Below, piece by piece: positions 46,806 through 55,725 of a DNA stretch of 64,000 nucleotides. Within the stretch, counting starts at the first letter, position 1. Each line of letters begins with the position of its first letter. The stretch is from an uncultured Roseibium sp. (GTDB lineage Bacteria; Pseudomonadota; Alphaproteobacteria; Rhizobiales; Stappiaceae), in assembly GCF_947496995.1 (NCBI RefSeq), contig NZ_CANMFD010000004.1, positions 62,001 to 126,000 of the forward strand, read 5' to 3'. The notes under the pieces are model-generated. The model was not told where the DNA came from. It did no database searches and was given only the letters and a program-made list of their open reading frames with translations. Position numbers and translations under genes: made by a program.

Positions 46806-48647
46806 ATGGCAGCGGAAACGCGGAAAGAAAACGTGCCACAGCGTAAAAAACTCTTCATTACACCGACGCTGGCAACCGTAATCGGAAGTTTCGTTCTGAT
46901 CACCGCCGCGGCGATTCTGATCATACAGGCCATCACCTCGGAAAAGATCGTCCGCCAACTGGGGGGGGAACTGGTCGACCTCGGCCTGGAGTCCGCGCAA
47001 ACCGCATTCGTCGAACAGCTCCACGCGGTCACCGAAACCGGCCAATACACGAAGCTGGCCTGGCAAGAGGGAGAACTCGCCTTCGATGAACCGGACGTCT
47101 TGGTCAGCTTTCTTTTCGGCGCCCTTGCTCCGACGGAACAGGTCTCCTTTCTGGTGCTGGTCGATGAAACGGGAAAAGGCGTGGATGTGGACCGCGGGGA
47201 CGCCGATGGCGTGCTGCTTGGCGGCGACGTGGACCTTACAGCCGACATCCCGGCCCTCCTGCCGCTCACCGAAAAGGCCGCAGGCACAGCCGAGCCATTC
47301 TGGAGCGACGCCCTCTTCATGCCGGAGCGCGAGCACACTTATTTCGTCTATGTCCAGCCGCTTTACGAAGAGGAGGACTACCGCGGCAGTCTGCTGATCG
47401 GCATGTCTCTCGACAGGATGTCGGAGATCACCTGGTTTATTTCAACCGATGAAATGTCTGTCTTCCTGATGAAGGAAGGCAGCCACGAGATCATTGCCCA
47501 TCAGGACCTGCATGAAAAATTCGATCATCTGAGTGTTGAAACGCCCCTGCTTCATGTCAGCCAGATCTCCGACGGGTTTCTGGCGACGTTTGCAGACATG
47601 CAGAAGCTCGAAAATCTGGCGTTCGACATCGCCGAGGGGCTGGATCTTCACTATGGCCACGATGAAAACGGAAACAAGCGCTTCGTCGTGCTCGAACAGA
47701 AGAACGAAGACCTGAAGGGCCTGCCCGCCCGAATCGGTGTGCATTTCCCCGCCGGCTATCTCGACCAGCCGCTTCAGGAACTGATGGTGGCGATCATCGT
47801 TGGCGCCGGCCTTCTCCTGCTCTCCCTGGTCGGCGCCGCGCTTCTGGCCCGGCGTATCGCCCGGCCGGTGCAGCGCGCCTCGATTGCGGCCATGCAGGTT
47901 GCGAACCTGAACCTGGACGACGTCGAACCGCTCCCCGGCAGCGTTATCCGCGAACTGGACGACCTGTCCGGCGGCTTCAATTCCATGGTCTCGGGCCTGA
48001 AGGCGTTCAGCCGCTATGTCCCAAGGACCCTCGTGCAGAAGCTCCTGCGCGAAGGACGCGCCGACGCTCCTCCGGAAGCGCGCGAGGTCGCGGTGCTGTT
48101 CACCGACATAGCCGGTTTCACCTCCGCCTCCGAAGGCATGTCGGCGACGCAGACCGCCGACTTCGTCAACCATCACCTGTCCCTGCTCGGCGCCGAGATC
48201 ACCAGGCACGGCGGCACCATCGACAAATATATCGGTGACAGCGTCATGGCTTTCTGGGGGGCGCCGGAGCATCTGGACAATCCGGCCGAACCGGCCGCCC
48301 GCGCCGCTCTTGGCATGGCAGAAGCCATCCACGCGGACAATCAGGCCCGCATCGAGCGCGGCGAGGCCCCTGTCCGCATCCGCATCGGCATCCATGTCGG
48401 CCCCCTCGTCGTCGGCGACATCGGCGCCCCGGAGCGGGTCAACTACACGGTCATCGGCGACACGGTGAACGCCACCTCGAGACTGGAAAGCCTCGGCAAG
48501 GACATCGATCCGGACGCGGAGGTGATCATCCTGGCTTCGAGAGAGGTCGCCGAAAGGCTGGACGGGGACATCCGGCAGAAGCCAATGGGCGCGCACTCCG
48601 TCAAGGGCCGCGTCGAGCCGATGGAAGTTGTCCGGCTGGGAGAATAG
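46806..48647 (+). CDS. Membrane class III adenylate/guanylate cyclase with HAMP
   Basis: A 613-residue membrane-anchored cyclase that makes cAMP or cGMP. The first helix (about 22-42) is followed by a periplasmic sensor-like region to about 325. A second helix comes next, then a HAMP segment (RRIARPVQRASIAAMQVANL). The catalytic domain has VLFTDIAGFTSASE (metal Asp), IDKYIGDSVMAFWG and VNYTVIGDTVNATSR. Base specificity was not resolved. The palindrome at 46723 lies upstream. It is divergent in function from, but adjacent to, the large regulator at 48682. Confidence 0.9.
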   Translation: MAAETRKENVPQRKKLFITPTLATVIGSFVLITAAAILIIQAITSEKIVRQLGGELVDLGLESAQTAFVEQLHAVTETGQYTKLAWQEGELAFDEPDVLVSFLFGALAPTEQVSFLVLVDETGKGVDVDRGDADGVLLGGDVDLTADIPALLPLTEKAAGTAEPFWSDALFMPEREHTYFVYVQPLYEEEDYRGSLLIGMSLDRMSEITWFISTDEMSVFLMKEGSHEIIAHQDLHEKFDHLSVETPLLHVSQISDGFLATFADMQKLENLAFDIAEGLDLHYGHDENGNKRFVVLEQKNEDLKGLPARIGVHFPAGYLDQPLQELMVAIIVGAGLLLLSLVGAALLARRIARPVQRASIAAMQVANLNLDDVEPLPGSVIRELDDLSGGFNSMVSGLKAFSRYVPRTLVQKLLREGRADAPPEAREVAVLFTDIAGFTSASEGMSATQTADFVNHHLSLLGAEITRHGGTIDKYIGDSVMAFWGAPEHLDNPAEPAARAALGMAEAIHADNQARIERGEAPVRIRIGIHVGPLVVGDIGAPERVNYTVIGDTVNATSRLESLGKDIDPDAEVIILASREVAERLDGDIRQKPMGAHSVKGRVEPMEVVRLGE

Positions 48648-48681
48648 ATCCCCGGGGCCGGCCCGGTCATGGGTGGCGGCT

Positions 48682-51600
48682 TCAGCTTGAACCGGACAGC
48701 ACTTCGTGGACATTTTCCGATATCGGCGCCGACCCTTTCACGGCGTTGGTTTCCAGTGTTTCGACTGCAATCCTGCTGGCCGCTTCGTGATAGCCGCGGC
48801 GCTTGAGAAAACTGAACAGACTGCCGGAAGCCTGGGTATGGAGCGCGCAGGCTCCAACCTTGTTGGAGGCTGCGAGCGATTGCTCGTAGATGTCAATGAT
48901 TTCCGCGTCCGGAGACGGGCCGAACCGGTCCAGAATGATCGCCTTGATGCGCAGGAGTTCGGCGTCGAAATATTGCACGCCGGAACGCGCCGAAAAATCC
49001 AGTCCGGTGGAAACTGCTTCCTGTGCCTGTGTCAGTTTCCCTTGCTCCAGCAAGGCTTCGGCCAGCCAGGCTTGCGCATAAGGCAGGGCGAGCCGGGCCC
49101 CTGTGTCGACGTACTCGGCAAGCCCCTGCCTGAGCATTTCCAGCCCCTGCGCCTGACAGAGCCGGTCTTGGGCCCGGCCCAGGTTTATCCGGGCTTGCGC
49201 ACGAAACTGGGCAAAACCCTGGCCGTCCGAGAGGACTTCGGCCACCTTCGCATGGTGCTCCGCCTCAATGTGGTTGCCCATGAAATTATGCATGCCCGAA
49301 ATGAAATTATGGGCAAATCCGGTACTGGCATCGTGATTGCAGACTTCCGTTTCACCGATCAGCGACGCAGCGGACCTGATGGCCCTGTCAAAGTTGCCGG
49401 ACAGGCTATGGATCCAGAGCAGATAGGCATTTGCGGTAACCCGCAGGTTGACCCCGAACCGCAGGGCCATTTCCTCGTCGAACCGCGCCTCGTAGGCAGC
49501 CACCGCACTCGCAAGGTCCTGTTCCGCCAGTGCGAACGCCCCCTTATAGTAACTGGAGATGCCGCGTGCATAAAATCCGGCAATCTTGTTGAGAGGGTCA
49601 CCCGTTTCCGGTGCCAGGCTCAAAAAATCTTCTGCCAGTTCGACGGCCGTGTGGAGTTCTGCGCGAACGATGCAATTGCTCCACAGCCCCCACAGGATCT
49701 CGCTGTTCTGAGACTTGTCCACGCAGATATTCGACAGGGACTTCGCCCGCCGGTAGACGGATTTGACTTCCGCCGAAGCAAATCCGCTTTCAGCCAGCAA
49801 TTGGGGCCCGAGTAACAGGAGAAACTGCTTGATCCTCTCATTGTATTTGCCTGACGCATTGTTTCTGCTGGCCAGGTCCAGCGCCCGGCGGAAGTGCTGA
49901 GCGGCTTCGTGATGTGCCGACACCCCCACCGCATGCCGGCCCGCGATTTCCAGAAAATCGATTGCCTTGTCAGACACTCCGGCCTTTTCCAGATGCCATG
50001 CGATAAGCTCCGGCTCGATGGAACTGGTCGCCATGATCTCGGATTGAAGGGCTTCGGCGATGCGCTGGTGATAGCTCCTGCAGGTGCTGCGCAGGATCGA
50101 GATGTAGGTCAGTTCCTGAACCAGAGCATGCTTGAACTCGTAGCGGGCATAAGGGATCTGACCTATTCGAAACACCAGATCCTGATCCTGCAGCTGTTGC
50201 AGATAGTCCTGCAGCCGAGTCTCCCCGCAGTCGGTGACCGCCTTCAGCAAGGCGTAGTCGAACACCTTGCCGATCGCAGCTGCGATGTGAAGAATTTCTT
50301 TTTCGTCCCCCATCCGGTCAATGCGGGCCATCAGGGTTTCCTGCAAACTCGCCGGAACGATCGGGGATTTGGCGAATTGCGCCGCAGCTTCGACTTGCGG
50401 CGGCAGACCGTTCATCAGTTCTTCGAGAAAAAGCGGAATGCCGTCCGAACGCCGGGCCACTTCCGCGGTATCGGCCTCGGTGAGATAGCTGGGCCGGATG
50501 TGTCGCGCCAGCGAGCTTATCTGCTGCTTGCTCAACCGGCTGAGCTCCAGCTGGCAGACTGTTTCAGGCAGCGGATATTCGGGTTCCGAAACCGGCCGTG
50601 TGACTGAAACCAGCAGGATACGCCTGGCGGCTATGCCGATTTGCAGCGCATGCAGCAGATCCGAGGAGCTAGAATCCATCCAGTGCACATCCTCGAAAAC
50701 CAGTATGACCGGTGCCTGTTCAGCCATCTGCAACAGACAGCCGAGAATGGTGCCGAGAAGCCCCGCCGCGTCCGCCTCATGTTCCGAAGACCTGATATCC
50801 GGTTCCAGCAGCGTCCAGAGATGTGTCAGGTCCTGTTCCGAGCTGCGGCCGAGCTCCGCAAGCCAGGACGACAGGACCTTTGCCTGCGTGCCTCTGTCAT
50901 CCGACGGCTTGAACCCGATGACCCTGCGCAGTTCCTGGATAAGCGGATAAAAGGCCGTGTTCCTGTGATGCAGCGAACCGCTGAAATGCAGGCGCGTGGC
51001 AACTTCCACCACCTTGTTGCGCAGGAAATGATGGACCAGCCTCGATTTGCCGATGCCCGGTTCCCCGACAATCGAGACAGCCTGCCCTCCGCCCTCGAGC
51101 ACTTTTTGCCAGAGAGTGGCAAGTGTCTTCAGCTCTCCATCCCGGCCGGTGAAGGACGACAGGGTGTTCTGCCGTTCGCCGATGTCGAAACGGTTGGCCG
51201 CGACCCGTTCACTGCCGATACGGTAGGCACCGGTCGCGTGACCGGGGATCGGGACAAAACTGGTCTTGAAGGCGCGGCGCATCAGCGCGAGTGTCGCTCC
51301 GCACACCAGGACACCGATGCCGGCGGCCGTGAAACTCAGTGTGGTGGCCTGTGTGATCAACCCGCCGGACACATCGCCAGGCGTCAGGTTATCCCCCTGC
51401 CCGATCTGCACCAGAGCTTCTCCACTGGCGATACCGCAACAGATCTGCACCTCGTCTCCGCTCGTCGTGTCGACGCTCTTGCCGTGCAGATCCGTTGCGG
51501 CGAAAACGGCTCTTTCAGCGTCAAGTTCCCCCACCGCCGGATACCCGAAAATCGCCAGACACCGGTCTCCGGAGCGGCCCAGGAACCGGCCTCCGAATTT

Positions 51601-52515
51601 CGGAACGGTGTCCCGGCACAAGGTTTCCATCGTTTCCATGAGCTCGGTGCTGTCTTCGGCATCAAGCTGCTGACCAGTCGTGGTCTGAAAGGGAATTCCG
51701 AACGCCGCGATGGTGACCAGACGCTTCTCGGGTTTGCCCCCCGCCAAGCCATTGCTGCGTTCCAGCCGGTGAGCGGTTGAATCTCCTCCTTGCTGGCGGA
51801 GCCGTTTGAACACTTCGACCGTTTCCGCGGACGGGTCCGTATTGAGCTCCTGCCGCAGAATTTGTTCCAGCCGGTTGAATTGCATCACGGCATCGGCGCG
51901 CCGTCCGAGGGCATCCAGGCTCTTCATCGCCCTCCGGTGCGCAGCCTCGTGGGAGGGGTCCAGGGCAATTATGGCCTGAGCTGTCTTTAGCGAAACATGC
52001 GGGTCCCCGAGTTTCTCGTCATGGGCCAGGACGGTTTCGAGCGCGGAAATCGCGATATCGCAGAGACGGTACCGCTCGCCTTGCAGCCAATCCGCGAAAG
52101 GGGCCGAGCGAATGTTCAGTCCTTCCGCGAACTCCCCCTTGTAGATGTGCGGAATGTGGCGAATGCGCTCGATGTCACCCGAAAGCGCGATCTTCTCCAG
52201 CTCCTGAGTGTCGATTGCAACGATATCGCTCCGCAGGGCCAGGCTATCCTGCTGGGTCTCGAACGGGTCCGGGCTTCCGCCTTCCTTCAGGATTTTACGA
52301 AGGGCTGCCAATTCCTGACGCAGGCTGGCACGTGCCTGCTCTTCTCCGCTGCGCGGCCAGAGACAGGCAGCGACGCTTTCGCGCGTGCAATCTCCTCCGC
52401 GGCTTTGCGCCAGCCTGGCGAGAAGAGCCCAGGACTTTCGGGTTCCAAGCCGGAATTGGTGTCCTTCTTTACTGCTGAGAACACAGCCGTCCAGCAGAGT
52501 GAGTTGCAGTTCCAA
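48682..52515 (-). CDS. Giant SARP-like regulator: BTAD, degenerate cyclase, AAA ATPase, TPR-like tail
   Basis: A 1277-residue transcriptional activator candidate. Residues about 1-95 form a SARP winged helix, and about 95-240 a BTAD (bacterial transcriptional activation) domain. Residues 262-410 resemble a class III cyclase domain but have lost the first metal Asp (GGRFLGRSGDRCLAIFGYPA is kept, quoted to 20). An AAA/STAND ATPase follows with Walker A GEPGIGKS (484-491) and Walker B VILVFEDVHWMD (603-614). The C-terminal half is helical and TPR-like. The start is TTG at 52515 behind GGGAGGGGG. It is divergent from the transglutaminase-like operon and probably activates it. Confidence 0.83.
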   Translation of the reverse strand: MELQLTLLDGCVLSSKEGHQFRLGTRKSWALLARLAQSRGGDCTRESVAACLWPRSGEEQARASLRQELAALRKILKEGGSPDPFETQQDSLALRSDIVAIDTQELEKIALSGDIERIRHIPHIYKGEFAEGLNIRSAPFADWLQGERYRLCDIAISALETVLAHDEKLGDPHVSLKTAQAIIALDPSHEAAHRRAMKSLDALGRRADAVMQFNRLEQILRQELNTDPSAETVEVFKRLRQQGGDSTAHRLERSNGLAGGKPEKRLVTIAAFGIPFQTTTGQQLDAEDSTELMETMETLCRDTVPKFGGRFLGRSGDRCLAIFGYPAVGELDAERAVFAATDLHGKSVDTTSGDEVQICCGIASGEALVQIGQGDNLTPGDVSGGLITQATTLSFTAAGIGVLVCGATLALMRRAFKTSFVPIPGHATGAYRIGSERVAANRFDIGERQNTLSSFTGRDGELKTLATLWQKVLEGGGQAVSIVGEPGIGKSRLVHHFLRNKVVEVATRLHFSGSLHHRNTAFYPLIQELRRVIGFKPSDDRGTQAKVLSSWLAELGRSSEQDLTHLWTLLEPDIRSSEHEADAAGLLGTILGCLLQMAEQAPVILVFEDVHWMDSSSSDLLHALQIGIAARRILLVSVTRPVSEPEYPLPETVCQLELSRLSKQQISSLARHIRPSYLTEADTAEVARRSDGIPLFLEELMNGLPPQVEAAAQFAKSPIVPASLQETLMARIDRMGDEKEILHIAAAIGKVFDYALLKAVTDCGETRLQDYLQQLQDQDLVFRIGQIPYARYEFKHALVQELTYISILRSTCRSYHQRIAEALQSEIMATSSIEPELIAWHLEKAGVSDKAIDFLEIAGRHAVGVSAHHEAAQHFRRALDLASRNNASGKYNERIKQFLLLLGPQLLAESGFASAEVKSVYRRAKSLSNICVDKSQNSEILWGLWSNCIVRAELHTAVELAEDFLSLAPETGDPLNKIAGFYARGISSYYKGAFALAEQDLASAVAAYEARFDEEMALRFGVNLRVTANAYLLWIHSLSGNFDRAIRSAASLIGETEVCNHDASTGFAHNFISGMHNFMGNHIEAEHHAKVAEVLSDGQGFAQFRAQARINLGRAQDRLCQAQGLEMLRQGLAEYVDTGARLALPYAQAWLAEALLEQGKLTQAQEAVSTGLDFSARSGVQYFDAELLRIKAIILDRFGPSPDAEIIDIYEQSLAASNKVGACALHTQASGSLFSFLKRRGYHEAASRIAVETLETNAVKGSAPISENVHEVLSGSS

Positions 52516-52589
52516 ACGTGCCCCCTCCCGCTGGAGTCCCTAAAAACATCATAGAAAGTTGCATTATACATAATTACAATTACGGAACT

Positions 52590-52611
52590 CATTATTTGCG
52601 TATTTTTTACG
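52590..52611 (+). promoter_or_regulatory. Tandem 11-bp repeats upstream of the transglutaminase-like operon
   Basis: CATTATTTGCG (52590-52600) and TATTTTTTACG (52601-52611) are adjacent copies agreeing at eight of eleven positions. They lie 105 bp before the start codon at 52716, between it and the SARP-like regulator gene. The second copy is also inside GCGTA-N5-TACGC. A TAATAAT stretch (52633-52639) could be the -10 element. The same repeat layout precedes two other gene groups in this region. Confidence 0.55.
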
Positions 52612-52715
52612 CCCGGAATCGGGTTGAGCGATTAATAATTGACACGCGGAGACTGTACTGAGCAGACGGAAAAGTTTCCGGCTGCATAGTTTTCAGACTT
52701 GGAAGGAACGGGTCA

Positions 52716-54005
52716 ATGGATCAGCTGGTAACGGAAAACACCGGTCTCTCGGTGGCAGGACAAACGCTTTTCAATCACGACGAAACTTTTCACGAAATCG
52801 AGAAGTACATTACGGTTCCCGAAGAACTGCAGGACACCCCGATCTTCAAAAGCGGATTGGTGCTCGAGATACGCAATTTGGAAAACCCGATCGCCCGGGA
52901 AATTGTCGAGGCCATGAAGGCGTCCTCCTCCCCTCACGCTTTCGCCTCGCTTCAGGACCTGAAGGACAACATCGCCTTTCGTCTTCATGCCATCGATGCG
53001 ATGACATTCTGCAATACCGGCGAGTACGACATGGATTACTTCAATCCATCCATCGATCTGCAGCCGCGCATCGGCAGTACCGATGCGTCGCGGCTCAGCA
53101 GGTTCTGGGCTTTTCTCCATCCGCATGCGCAGGACGACGCGGAATTCAGCCAGGTTCAGGGCACGCTTGCCTCGGAGGCCATTGCTCCCATGGCCAATGC
53201 GACCTTTCCCTTCCGGGGAGAATGTGCCGGCGCGTTCCAGATGGCCGTCTATTTCGGCTTGCTGACGGGTCTGGGGCAGAAAAGATTTGACAAGATGGCG
53301 TCCGATTTCGGCACCATGTACATCGGTCCCTGGAGCCTGCTCAAAGGCGCGCCAAATCCGGCCACCCTGTTCATGAAATCCGCACCGCTGAAGGACCCGC
53401 CCATCCCCGGCGACTACATGTATTTCAAAAACAAGGATGACTATCTCAAATGGGCGCCGGACGGTTTCTGGACCGGCCTCAATGCGATGTATATGGGCAA
53501 GGACGAACTTGGGACCCGTCATTACTCCGGTATGGGAGCCTCCTGGCTCAGCGAGACCAACCTGAGGGCATCCCTGGTCAACGCCTATTATCACGACTGC
53601 TTCCCGCACACGATCTCCAACCCGGTGAAGGAAGTGCGTTTCACGGAGCGTAATTTGTTGACCATCCCGACCCAACTGCAGGCGGCATCCGTCCCCTCCT
53701 CTCCGGTGCGCAGTGTTCAGCGCGGCCCTGCCTTCGACACGACCCGCCTGCGCAAGGCAGGATTTGCCATGGATGACACCGGAATCTGGATGCACCCGGG
53801 TACGACGCTCGGGCAAATGTGCAAGGACCTGGAAATTTCACCGGACGATCTGCGTCAGGTGGCAAGCGCCGGCATGAAAAATTCACCCCATCGCTACACG
53901 CGCGACGGCCTGTCGGTCATAATCCACTATACGGATCCGGCAGCGGACCGCAGGGATACCGGTGCGTCGGTCACCGCTCATGTCAACCCCAAGCGGGGTT
54001 CGTGA
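52716..54005 (+). CDS. Tgl-like protein-glutamine gamma-glutamyltransferase with altered active site
   Basis: A 429-residue protein whose middle resembles Bacillus spore transglutaminase Tgl, as judged from memory of that sequence. The segment FRGECAGAFQMAVYFGLLTG aligns with FECATAIVIIYYLALIDT, keeping the Glu-Cys pair of the nucleophile (Glu169-Cys170). GDYMYFKNKD (232-241) aligns with GDCLYFKNPE. The later WRGEN is WTGLN (252-256) and the AHGLG histidine is SGMG (271-274). Two supporting residues therefore appear lost. The C-terminal extension (about 300-429) is of unknown type. No signal peptide is seen. It abuts the decarboxylase gene. Confidence 0.7.
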   Translation: MDQLVTENTGLSVAGQTLFNHDETFHEIEKYITVPEELQDTPIFKSGLVLEIRNLENPIAREIVEAMKASSSPHAFASLQDLKDNIAFRLHAIDAMTFCNTGEYDMDYFNPSIDLQPRIGSTDASRLSRFWAFLHPHAQDDAEFSQVQGTLASEAIAPMANATFPFRGECAGAFQMAVYFGLLTGLGQKRFDKMASDFGTMYIGPWSLLKGAPNPATLFMKSAPLKDPPIPGDYMYFKNKDDYLKWAPDGFWTGLNAMYMGKDELGTRHYSGMGASWLSETNLRASLVNAYYHDCFPHTISNPVKEVRFTERNLLTIPTQLQAASVPSSPVRSVQRGPAFDTTRLRKAGFAMDDTGIWMHPGTTLGQMCKDLEISPDDLRQVASAGMKNSPHRYTRDGLSVIIHYTDPAADRRDTGASVTAHVNPKRGS

Positions 54006-54908
54006 ATGATGAGCATCTACCCGGAACGGACCTCCCATGATCTTCATCTGAAACATGTGGTCAACAACGCGGTCGGTCCGTTCCCGGCCAATTGCGCGGG
54101 TTACATGAACCCGCCGGCGGCGGGATGGGGCTATATCGCCGCCCTGAAACTGTCCATCGGCACGGTGGCGGCGGACATGGACACGGGCCTTGACGGCATC
54201 GTGTCCTATGACCGGGCGGAGTGCGAGGACGCCTATATCGGCCAGATCAACATGCTCACCGCGTCCTCGTTCTGCGGCGTCAATGGCGCGGTCTGGGGGT
54301 ACGATCTGGCCCGGCACGACGACCTGGCCAACGGCCTCATAAAACCGCTGATGATGCTGCCCCGTCACGATGGCGTGGAAATACCCGTCATGCCGATGGC
54401 ACCCTTACTGGACGCGGCTTACCGGCTGTTCGGCTCGCGCAACCAGCGGCGGTTTCCGCCGTTGCCGGGCTCCATGGTGGTGTGCGCCAACAAATCCCGG
54501 ACCATAAGCCCGGAGCGGGAAACAACGGTATGGTGCGCCCTTGCCATCGCCATCGCTCAGGACCGGCTCACGACCGCCAATCTGTTCATCGAAGACAGCT
54601 CGGATACAGAAACCACGGGTGAAGCGCCGCTTGTCGATATCGATCGCAACATTGCGCGATCAATTCTGCTGTGCGGAGCCGATCAGGGCGTTGCCTACCA
54701 GCAGATTTTCATCGGCCACAAGGCCCTGAAAATCAAGAAAGGGACGGTCGGCTGTGCATTGGCCTGCGTGCCTTATGTCACCCTGCCTCACAACGCCATT
54801 CCCCATAATATGCATCCTGAAGTGCTGGTCGACCTCACCCTCAGTCAATGGGAACAGGCCCTGGAGCTTGACCCCATGGCGCCCTACCCCGGAAACTACC
54901 GCGGCTGA
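54006..54908 (+). CDS. Pyruvoyl-dependent histidine decarboxylase
   Basis: A 300-residue enzyme that should turn histidine into histamine and CO2 using a self-made pyruvoyl group. The match to Lactobacillus HdcA is strong: DGIVSYDRAE, AYIGQINM, TASSF and FIED are all present. The self-cleavage site is Ser87-Ser88. Residues corresponding to HdcA Tyr62, Asp63, Glu66, Phe195 and Glu197 are Tyr68, Asp69, Glu72, Phe194 and Glu196. No HdcP exchanger or HdcB maturation gene is nearby. It starts directly after the transglutaminase-like stop. A different amine substrate remains possible. Confidence 0.87.
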   Translation: MMSIYPERTSHDLHLKHVVNNAVGPFPANCAGYMNPPAAGWGYIAALKLSIGTVAADMDTGLDGIVSYDRAECEDAYIGQINMLTASSFCGVNGAVWGYDLARHDDLANGLIKPLMMLPRHDGVEIPVMPMAPLLDAAYRLFGSRNQRRFPPLPGSMVVCANKSRTISPERETTVWCALAIAIAQDRLTTANLFIEDSSDTETTGEAPLVDIDRNIARSILLCGADQGVAYQQIFIGHKALKIKKGTVGCALACVPYVTLPHNAIPHNMHPEVLVDLTLSQWEQALELDPMAPYPGNYRG

Positions 54909-54938
54909 CAAAGCCACGCCGATCACCGCCGCCGATCC

Positions 54939-55024
54939 CTGCATGCGACAAGAACCGCCCGTGAATTGCCGCGTGACATGTGAGCCCCATCCAACCGGGT
55001 CCCATCGATAATTGTCGCATGCAG
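54939..55024. repeat. 13-bp perfect inverted repeat downstream of the decarboxylase
   Basis: CTGCATGCGACAA (54939-54951) and TTGTCGCATGCAG (55012-55024) are perfect inverted copies separated by 60 bp. They lie in the gap between the decarboxylase and the convergent secreted-protein gene. They may form an RNA hairpin, or be the ends of a small remnant element. Confidence 0.5.
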
Positions 55025-55139
55025 AGCAGGATTTCAGGACGTTCATTCCATCCAGTCCCGAAAACAGCAATGGAACGCTTAGGTCTCAATATTGCCGAAG
55101 GCGCAGGAAAGCGGAAGAGCGGATCGATCTTGAAGCGTC

Positions 55140-55175
55140 GAAGTCTCCCGCATTCAGATCAATACGGGAGACTTC
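55140..55175. terminator. Hairpin between convergent genes, possible bidirectional terminator
   Basis: GAAGTCTCCCG (55140-55150) and CGGGAGACTTC (55165-55175) form an eleven-base stem with a 14-base loop. It lies between the decarboxylase operon and the leftward secreted-protein gene. No strong T run follows on either strand. Confidence 0.5.
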
Positions 55176-55184
55176 GGGAGATTT

Positions 55185-55631
55185 CTAACGCCAAATCGCG
55201 CCTTTGAACTGACCAGTTGCGTCCTTCGGCGTGATACCGGAAAGATCGCAATGGTTGGCGTTGCCGGGGACGGCCGCCTGGATCAGCCGCGCGCTTTTGA
55301 CCGGAGCGTTGATGGCGCAATAGGCGTCAAAACGTGCGGGCAGACCCGCCAGCGTGTTTGCGAGATTGCCCCCGGGCCGGCAATTGACGCTTGCCCCGGT
55401 CATGCGGCCGTTCTGGTCGACGTCTTCGCCGCTGAAGTCGCATTGTTTCCCGGTCGACGTACCTGATACACCCGTGGGTCCTCCCAGGGTGACGCCGCGA
55501 ATGACCACGCCCGAGGTCACCGGTTTCGTCCCGGCCTGGGCGCTGTCGTCCTGAGCGGCGGCAGGCAGGGCGACGGCGCAAGCCATGCCGAGAGCCAGCA
55601 GGCAGGCAAGCGATACTGATCTGGAAGTCAT
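55185..55631 (-). CDS. Secreted cysteine-containing protein of unknown function
   Basis: A 148-residue protein with a clear signal peptide (MTSRSVSLACLLALGMACAV...AAAQ). The mature part is Gly/Thr/Ser-rich at first and has four spaced cysteines (QCDFSG, NCRPGG, YCAIN, HCDLSG). No known family was recognised. CACAGGAG precedes the ATG at 55631. It is the last of three leftward genes (RhiA-like, collar-type, this) that share a strand and are probably transcribed together. Confidence 0.65.
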   Translation of the reverse strand: MTSRSVSLACLLALGMACAVALPAAAQDDSAQAGTKPVTSGVVIRGVTLGGPTGVSGTSTGKQCDFSGEDVDQNGRMTGASVNCRPGGNLANTLAGLPARFDAYCAINAPVKSARLIQAAVPGNANHCDLSGITPKDATGQFKGAIWR

Positions 55632-55725
55632 TGGTATTCTCCTGTGTTTTAAAGTTGATCGGATGGAGTTGCGGGCAAGCTTCGTTGACGGGAGGAAAAA
55701 CGGTTCGAGCGGTCCCGGTCACCTG

